In this document: piece by piece, positions 57,076 through 64,000 of the stretch | How positions within the stretch are numbered: the stretch's first letter is position 1 | Layout of the letters: the number at the start of each line of letters is the position of its first letter | Assembly (NCBI GenBank): GCA_948474755.1 | Contig: CAOLHI010000247.1 | Span: 186,001-250,000, forward strand | Length of the DNA: 64,000 nucleotides | Direction: 5' to 3' | Origin: Ctenosaura bakeri | Lineage: Eukaryota; Chordata; Lepidosauria; Squamata; Iguanidae | Translations under genes and position numbers: made by a program | The notes under the pieces: generated by a model | What the model was told of the DNA's origin: nothing | The model's input: only the letters and a program-made list of their open reading frames with translations | Database searches by the model: none

Positions 57076-58877
57076 GTAGCTGAGATGTTCCTTTGAGCTG
57101 CAAAATTCCCATCATTGCTATACAGTTTCCATTCTTTTCAATGGAACTGCTCAGAAGAACTTTCCAACACATCGCATATTTTGTCATTCAGCGTGGAATC
57201 TAACACCAGAGAGGAACAAGACCAACTGAAAGGGGCTATGAACTGAAGGTTTTGTCCCTTCCCACCACTAAGCAATAATCTCCATCTGGCTTCAACCTTT
57301 TTTAAAAAATTAACCTCTCCCTTTTCTTCTATAAAGATGCTATATTTCTCTGGACATCTGCTCCATGCCACCTGATCTGACACCAGCACATTTTGCTCAA
57401 GGCTGCGGGCAGATTGCTGAGTTGTACCAAGGTTTTGAATTTTCAGAAATAGAGACCAATCCTTGGTGTGCAGTATGCATTGGTTGGTATAACTGAGTAT
57501 CAACACATTCACCAGAGATTAACTCAGTCTGCAAACATGGTCACAACATCTGGCCCAAGTTTTACCTTTACGATTTTCTCACTTCATCCCCACATTTTTG
57601 GTGCCATTTAGCCTGATGAAAAGTTCTAGTTGTGTAGCATTTTGGTTGATCCTAATCAAGTTATTGCCCAGCTGTGGATGTTTTTGCATTTTTTTAACAG
57701 CATGGCCTATTTGTTTGTTTGTTTGTTTTGCATTTTTATTCTCAACAGATTGTGCTTTTAGGCCACTGTTCACAAATCCATCAAGACAGTACTCTTGGAT
57801 TTAAGCAGATTTAGTGCCTTTAATTCAATGGGATTAACCCAGAGTACTTGAACTTTTAAATTGCTTTTCGTGACACAAACACTCCATTCATAAATATATA
57901 CCTTCAAACGTGTACCAGGGATATCAGTGAAATTTGCTGCTAGGTCCAGTGTTCATGGGCTCTGCTTACTAAATGATTCATGGCACAACTGTATGCATAT
58001 CTACTCAGAAACAAATCTTACTGAGTTCACTAAGACTTATTCCAGGTAAACGTGCATATTGGCTTGCAGCTTAAGATCAGGATCCAACACTTGATCTGTG
58101 ACAGTGGAATAGTAGAATCTAGAGGAAATGGAAGGGGATGTCCCTAAAATAACCTTTGGAGCTATATCTCAGGCAGCTGTAAGGGATGGAGTGTAGAAAG
58201 AGGAGGAGAAAGTTATATAGAACAACAGGGGAGGGGATGTTGGATCATGGGCAGTAGTACTGTGGAAGGGGCATTAACTCTTTCAGACATGCCACATCTT
58301 TGATCAAATGCCTCCTCTCTGGCTGCTATTTTCCCTGCAGCAGGGGAAAGGGAAGAACATACAGCTGCTAACATTAGTAATTAGCAGCTATAGGAGTTGA
58401 GTTTTAACTAAGAAAATGACTCAGGGGAAAAATTTAACTCTTCCCTCCTCCGATGTTGCAGGTCAAGATCAATTATTTTGCCTGGTTGTTTCTAGCTTAG
58501 CCTGGCTGAGCATTTCTATATATATAGACTTTTGAGCCATGTTTGATAGGCTCTCCTTTTGGTGGGGAGGCCTACTAGCAGCTTTAATATGATGAGTATT
58601 CTGTTCATGGTTATTTTCCTGGTCAAGCAAAATTATATTACATAATAATTTTGAAGACATATTGATAGGATTTCATAAAACATAGGAAATAATTTTTTTT
58701 TACTACAGGTCACAGAATCTACGAGCAATGCTGCCTAGGAGATTCAGGAAACTGTAGTCCAAAAGCTGAACTATTCCAGATGCCAGGATTTTGTTGCACT
58801 TTGAGACATGTGTGTTTACTGGGGCAGCTGAAGGTTTGAGGGGACTTTAGGCAGAGATGGCTCCCTTCCACCACTCA
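57076..58877. other. Unannotated lizard DNA with a short squamate-type repeat
   Basis: No gene is seen. At about 57,975-58,075, CATATCTACTCAGAAACAAATC and CCAGGTAAACGTGCATATTGG match a short repeat that is common in lizards (CTCAGAAGTAAGTCCCACTG type). There are (TGTT)n repeats at about 57,710-57,730. Confidence 0.45.
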
Positions 58878-59354
58878 GTGCTCCAACATTCCACATATGA
58901 AAGCTGGGGCATGTGTGGCCAAGCAACATCAGAATCTCGTCAAGATGATAAAGATTATGAAAAAGACGACACAAGCTAGGAGAGGCTGCAGCAGTAAGTT
59001 TTTGCTCAAGTGTACAGGGAAGTGCAAGATTATACCACTCCCTTCCTCTCCCCCTTGCAGAATTAACTGAGTGCAAACTACTTTTGTTCTTTCAACTCAG
59101 TTTGCTGCAACTTAAGGACACTGAAGACAAAAGGAGAAAGTAGGAGGAGAGAGAAACTAGGACCATTTCTGCACTACACTCTTATAGCACGATTATTCCA
59201 CTTTCAACATCCTATGGAATGCTGGGGTTTGCAGTTTCGGGAGGGGCTGGCTGGTGTAAATAGTGTAAGACATTTTAAAAGTAGCCAAAAAATTCAGACA
59301 GCAGAGAATTAATCACCACTGTCCCTGCCAAACTGGGACAGTTCAGAGGTATGT
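58878..59354 (+). mobile_element. CATACCCTCCAACA-ended repeat, copy 5, interrupted by a MITE
   Basis: It has GTGCTCCAACATTCCACATA, GGGGCATGTGTGGCCAAGCA, ACATCAGAATCTCGTCAAGA and GAATTAACTGAGTGCAAACT. After a MITE half at 59160-59253 it resumes with AAGACATTTTAAAAGTAGCC and ends CTGGGACAGTTCAGAGGTATG. The interruption lies inside the 'GAAACTGGGATATTTT' segment. Confidence 0.8.
59160..59253 (+). mobile_element. Palindromic Harbinger-like MITE, left half, nested
   Basis: GGACCATTTCTGCACTACAC, ATTATTCCACTTTCAACATC and GGGGTTTGCAGTTTCGGGAG match the left arm and centre of the family. The right arm is absent. It sits inside copy 5 of the CATACCCTCC repeat. Confidence 0.82.
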
Positions 59355-60567
59355 CAACAGTCAAGGTGTGCTTATCTGCCACAGTAGTAGGAACAGTGAA
59401 CCAAGCAGCACCAGACAGATGAATCTAGGCTCCATTTTAATTTCTCATATTTTCTCCAATGTAATGTTCTATATAGAGAGTTCTTTGCAGTATGAATAAT
59501 CAAAATGGCAGCTAGACACACCACACAATTTGAGATGGCAGAACATGGAATATATTTATAATTTCTCTTGGAGAGTTCCGTATATGTTACATTTGGAAAA
59601 GTTACTACAGTTCCCAGAACCCCCTAGCTGGCATCAACAGCTGTTAACTCTGATGGGCCTAGTATTCTTAGTTCAAACGATGGAGATGGGATGCTATTTA
59701 TTTAGCCTAGCACATTGGTTATCTTCATGCAGTGAATTACATCCAAGCGCTTCAACTTTACTCATTTTGAGGCAGACAGATTAAGGAGCCAATTGAGAGA
59801 CATTAAATTTACTGCAGTGAAATTAAATAGCCTTAAATCCATGGATGTCTGCTAAAATGGTTAGAAAGGATGTAGCTCTGTACAGATATTTTTGATCTGG
59901 GATCCTTATCTAACTGTATGCTTGATTTGCACATAAGGCTCTATCTTAGAAATCCTCTTCAAATTCACAGCATTTTGAGTTCTGGGTTGTATCTTGTATC
60001 CTGCTGTGCAGTGCTTTGAAATTAACAGCATATCAGCCTCTGCTGCAAGCAGGCTTCACTGTTACTTGTAAAGCTAGAAAAGCTGATTATTTCCTGTTCC
60101 CCCAACATACAAAACGGAGAGGGTGGTTCCTCTTCAAAAACAGCAAGCCAACTCTACAAATTCCTCCCTCCCCCAGTAAAGCAAAACTTAATTGTCCTGT
60201 CAGTGACATTGCTCAGGTATAACCTTTGCTGCTGTTTCTGGAATTGGTTAGCAAAATTCAATCTACACTGAACTTTAGCAAAAACAGCTGATATGGCATG
60301 GCTAAAAATTGATGTAAAGCTTTTAAAGTAATGCATTATGGAACTTCAGAAGACTTTGAATCAAATCCCATCTGTATCCTGTACCACTGAAGACATTGAT
60401 GCTTTCTTGCAGTATTTCAAGGTCATCTTGAGAGTATGTTTTGCATTCTTGACAAAGAAAGGAAAAGTTAGATAGAATGGCATATGAGAATAGGACCTGT
60501 TACAGCTGTGTAAATCAACATGTATATGGTGGGTCTGCTCTCTCCCACCAAGGCCTACTCATCAAAG
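59355..60567. other. Unannotated lizard DNA, no gene seen
   Basis: The open frames at 59530-59784 and 60016-60222 show no family signature. Confidence 0.4.
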
Positions 60568-60625
60568 GCAGTAATGTGGTTTAGTGGTTAGTGTGTCAGG
60601 CTAGAACTGAGAACAGCTCTGTTAA
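60568..60625 (+). mobile_element. tRNA-derived SINE head scrap
   Basis: GCAGTAATGTGGTTTAGTGG and TTAGTGTGTCAGGCTAGAAC match the A-box end of the tRNA SINE head. The rest of the SINE is absent. Confidence 0.6.
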
Positions 60626-61744
60626 GTATACACTAGGGATGGATGAATCTATCTGTCCTGTTTTCTTGGTCATTCAATTTGGTAAAATGTTGTCTGTTCC
60701 ATTTCGTTTATAGAGAAATTTGCCATTTTTCTTAAGTTTTTCTCAGAAACAAAGCAAAAACAAATCCTCACACATCTGAATCAAACAGATTCAACTGGCA
60801 TAGTTATTCCTAGCTTGGGGAAGACAATATTGTGTAGACAATATGTTGTCTGCCAACATAGATGAAAGATAAAAAACTTCTCAGAAATAAAAAGAGAGAG
60901 AGATGGCAACATTAACGTAGCACCACATACATGGGTGAATACTCACGGATGCAAAAACAGACTTTTAAGAGCAAAGCACTCAAAACCATCTGCGTGAATG
61001 AATGAATCTCAGTTCTGCTTTTTCCTACATTTCAGTTTTTAAAATCTAAAGAGCTTCCCCTATTATTTATGGAGAAATTTGAAAATTTCAGTACGTTCTC
61101 ATTAAAAAATGAACTTAAGGAAATACTAACATATACATATTCCACAGGCAATACAGTGCTTTTGAATATACAGGCCTGGTACACATTGTAGCATATGGGA
61201 AAGAGGAAAGAAAGAAAGAGTTGCCAGAGCTTTCAAGACATGGCCCTGAGTCACCAGTTTTCATGGTCATCTCCAGGCGGGAGATGAGTTTATAAACTCT
61301 CCAGTTTTGTTGGGGTCACCTGTGAGCAAGAAAACAGGGCTATATACAAATCTTCATCTCACTCAGGAGAGAACCAGCCTGCTATCATGTTTAAGGCTTC
61401 ATTCATTTGTTGATGCAACTTAAACACTCTCTAGTCTAGAGAGTGTATGTATTTACTTAGTTTCCTCCTTAACTCCCTGTCCTTGTGGCATTAGGGCTCA
61501 TCCTCCACTCTGCTCTGCACCCACCTTCTGCCTAGAAGTAAGCAGGCCGTATTAAATTGTCCTTACCATATCTCCCCAAATAAGTGAAATGGAATAATTC
61601 CCTCATTTCATCGTGATCTGGAAGCTGCCCCTTTAGGGAAAACTTCTTTTGCAATTTCTACACAAGAAATGTGTGTGTGTGTGTGTGTGCACGTGTGCAT
61701 GTTTGAAAGACAAGCTGTGAGCAACTGTGGTTGGTACTTAATGC
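60626..61744. other. Unannotated lizard DNA, no gene seen
   Basis: A GT microsatellite lies at about 61,669-61,690, followed by a degenerate GTGCACGTGTGCATG. Nothing else stands out. Confidence 0.45.
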
Positions 61745-61845
61745 ATAACATTTACTGTCATCATCAGGAACTATCTGTAGGTCTCAGGTTTGGGCCAGAA
61801 ACCTCTGGACCTGGAACAATCCTGAACCGGCAACCATAGAGAGTG
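61745..61845 (-). repeat. Copy 4 of the 'GTTGCCAGGTCA' interspersed repeat, reversed
   Basis: On the minus strand it reads TGGTTGCCGGTTCAGGATTG, TTCCAGGTCCAGAGGTTTCT and GGCCCAAACCTGAGACCTAC, then GATGATGAC. The order is the same as at 4025-4140. Confidence 0.5.
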
Positions 61846-64000
61846 AGCAGGGCCAAACCATGAAGTGAACTCCCTCCCTCTGTGCCTGCTCTGTGCTTCA
61901 TCTGCACAGTCCTTGGAATAGCAAACTATAGATGTGAGGACACATCTGGGCTGTCTTCCTCATTGCATTTTGGCTTTACATAAGGGTTAAAATAAAAACA
62001 GCAGACGAAACATTTGAAGGTACAATCCACATGAAAATACTATGCTGCACCGGATTCTGGCAAAAGATTACCTTCAGCAAGCCTAACCCAATATCTTGGA
62101 AAGATTGCAGCAAGACTACCGGTACTTTTTAACCAGAGAAAGCAGCAGAAACAAATGTTCCAGTCTACTGTGAGTTCTGAGAGGCTTGTGTGCCACAAAA
62201 ATGAATTGAAATAAATTAGATTTCCCAGATGATAGCCTACTGTTGTCATAATATTTATTATTTTTAACTGTATAGAAAATAATACTGAAGAATCTGCCCA
62301 GAGGATGTGTATTTACATTATTTGATGCATTGCTATTTATTAACAGTACAGTTTCTCTCTCCTAACATGATTAAAAAGGTTTTCCATCAAACTCAGAGAA
62401 AGCATTGCACTGACTACCGCTTTCTTATAATGAAATCCAAATACTAATTGCTCTTAGGAAAACAAATGCTAGTTGCAAAAGTTAGATATCACTTCTGAGA
62501 AACATAACACCAATTCAAAACCATTAAGCTGGCACTGAAGTTTGGCAAAGAAAATTGCTTTGTGAATATCTAACTTTAGAACTTGTTCCAGCAGATTTTG
62601 AAAGAAATATTGTCAACCTGAGCCCATTGTGCCATTTCCTCTTCTTATTCCTAGAGAACTTTACAGATGTTTTGATCCAGGGAACACAGTTATACTACAA
62701 ATTTCTCACAGGGATGCAAAGGAAGGAGGGGATTCCCTGCAGCTAAGACATTTATTCCTTGGAAGTTACATTTTTCCTGCATTCCAATGGTAATATTGAA
62801 CTGCGGGGTGGGGGGAAGCAATCATTTTACCTGTCAAAACAGAACTATTGCCAAGAAACTATTGCAAGGTGTGCTGGATATGTGAAAACTTATTGTCACT
62901 CTTTGTCCATGGGTTGAGTGTCCCGTTACTTAGCCCTTTTTATCCCTGGGTTGGTGACAGAATTAATTTGGGCTTAGCTCTGAAGCTGGTTTAATTTTAT
63001 TTGAACTTATATATGTGGAATGTGATAATTTGGGCACTTTGAAAGCTGCTCTGCTTTAGATTGGTAGAGTGTCAGCTAGTAGCAAAATGCACTGTAATAT
63101 AGTTTTGGAAGAACAAGATCTGTATTCTTGCAGTTTAGATTTTCAAGGGAACATTGAACTGAAGACATTTAGATACTTCTAAAAACGCATTTGCTACCAC
63201 AGGAGGTATAATTCTGAAAATATGGATTTATTTGGCCATCATTTTATATTCTAGCTAGGTGCTGATTATCAGCTAGTTTTTGGCAACAGACTTCCTTCCT
63301 TTCTTAGAGGAATCATGTTAATGAATGGGGGGATCTACTTGCTTGAAAGAGAATGAAATCTATTGTTTGTTGGTAGTGGCAGATTTTTGCAATGCTACTA
63401 ATGGTTACAACGCTGCTAATGGTACTGCCATAAAATGGGAATGGGGGTTATGGATATAAGCACCCATCAAATGATGCTTGTGACTACCAACTTTATTACT
63501 TGACAGAACAAATTTCTTCTCACCCTTTCCAACAACTTGCAAAGTTTAAATAGCCCACAATTTTAGTTACAAGTTTTTCTTGTCTGATTCTTTCCTCCTC
63601 TGAAGAGGATATACTTTCACCGCCTAGTACCACAAGCAGAGCACATCCCACTCAGCGTGTGAGAGTGTGTGTTTTAAAGGGTACCCTACTCCATACTCGG
63701 TAGTAATGCTACCCTAACCTTTCTACTACATGAGAGCGAGTATAGCACTACTGCTACTAAGTGGGTGGAGCTATGGTTAAGAATTTTCTACATTATCTTT
63801 GTAAAAATAAGACATAATTTGGGAAGGCACAGACAAAAGAAATGGCTAGAACAAGGGAAACACACTTTGCCTCCCTAATACCGCAAGCTCAAGCTGTCAT
63901 AATGACTTCTCCAGACAGAGGATTGAAGGCAAGAATGTTACCCTGGTTGTGAAACACATACTTCTATTGCACTTCTCATTGCTTCAGTTTGTAATTTAGC
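61846..64000. other. Unannotated AT-rich lizard DNA, no gene seen
   Basis: No exon, RNA gene or named transposon is recognisable over about 2.1 kb. The low repeat density here would be compatible with conserved non-coding sequence, but I have no alignment to show it. Confidence 0.45.

Overview
The window looks like non-coding nuclear DNA from a squamate reptile, probably an iguanian lizard. I infer this from the repeat content: a Sauria-type tRNA SINE, a second tRNA-derived SINE, 5S rRNA-derived SINEs, a CR1 LINE 3' end, a recent L1 insertion, an L2-type reverse transcriptase fossil, and a dense population of palindromic PIF/Harbinger-like MITEs. I found no host protein-coding gene, tRNA, rRNA or other functional RNA gene. 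The longer open frames are chance frames or lie inside transposons, so the window is intergenic or deep intronic.

Layout: 1-18,119 is ordinary lizard DNA with MITEs (4.2, 5.7, 8.0 and 17.4 kb), SINEs (7.4, 9.9, 10.5 and 14.3 kb), an L2 fossil beside a compound TAA/TAG/CAG microsatellite (12.4-12.9 kb), a 378-bp inverted-terminus repeat (14.9 kb) and an LTR-like block (15.5-16.1 kb). From 18,120 to about 30,160 nearly every base sits in a homopolymer run. This is almost certainly a base-calling or consensus failure, not biology, and nothing in it should be annotated as a gene. From 30,161 to 64,000 the sequence is ordinary again: more MITEs (31.3, 34.4, 47-53 and 59 kb), 5S SINEs (30.8 and 33.1 kb), CR1 (38.5 kb), tRNA SINEs (41.3 and 42.3 kb), a Tigger-like element (43.8 kb), four more copies of the inverted-terminus repeat, a 5'-truncated L1 with perfect 14-bp target duplications (55.4-56.1 kb) and a LINE fragment whose tail resembles that of the SINEs (56.3-57.1 kb).

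The most unusual pattern is in the larger MITEs (4,249-4,778; 34,371-34,835; 47,200-47,621; 48,104-48,518). Each has PIF/Harbinger-like ends (GGCCCTTTCC-type termini). In each, consensus-like 5' splice donors point outward on both strands around a GC-rich 200-270 bp core, as if the element were a portable divergent promoter with two first exons. That reading is inference, but it can be tested directly with RNA-seq and 5'-end data.
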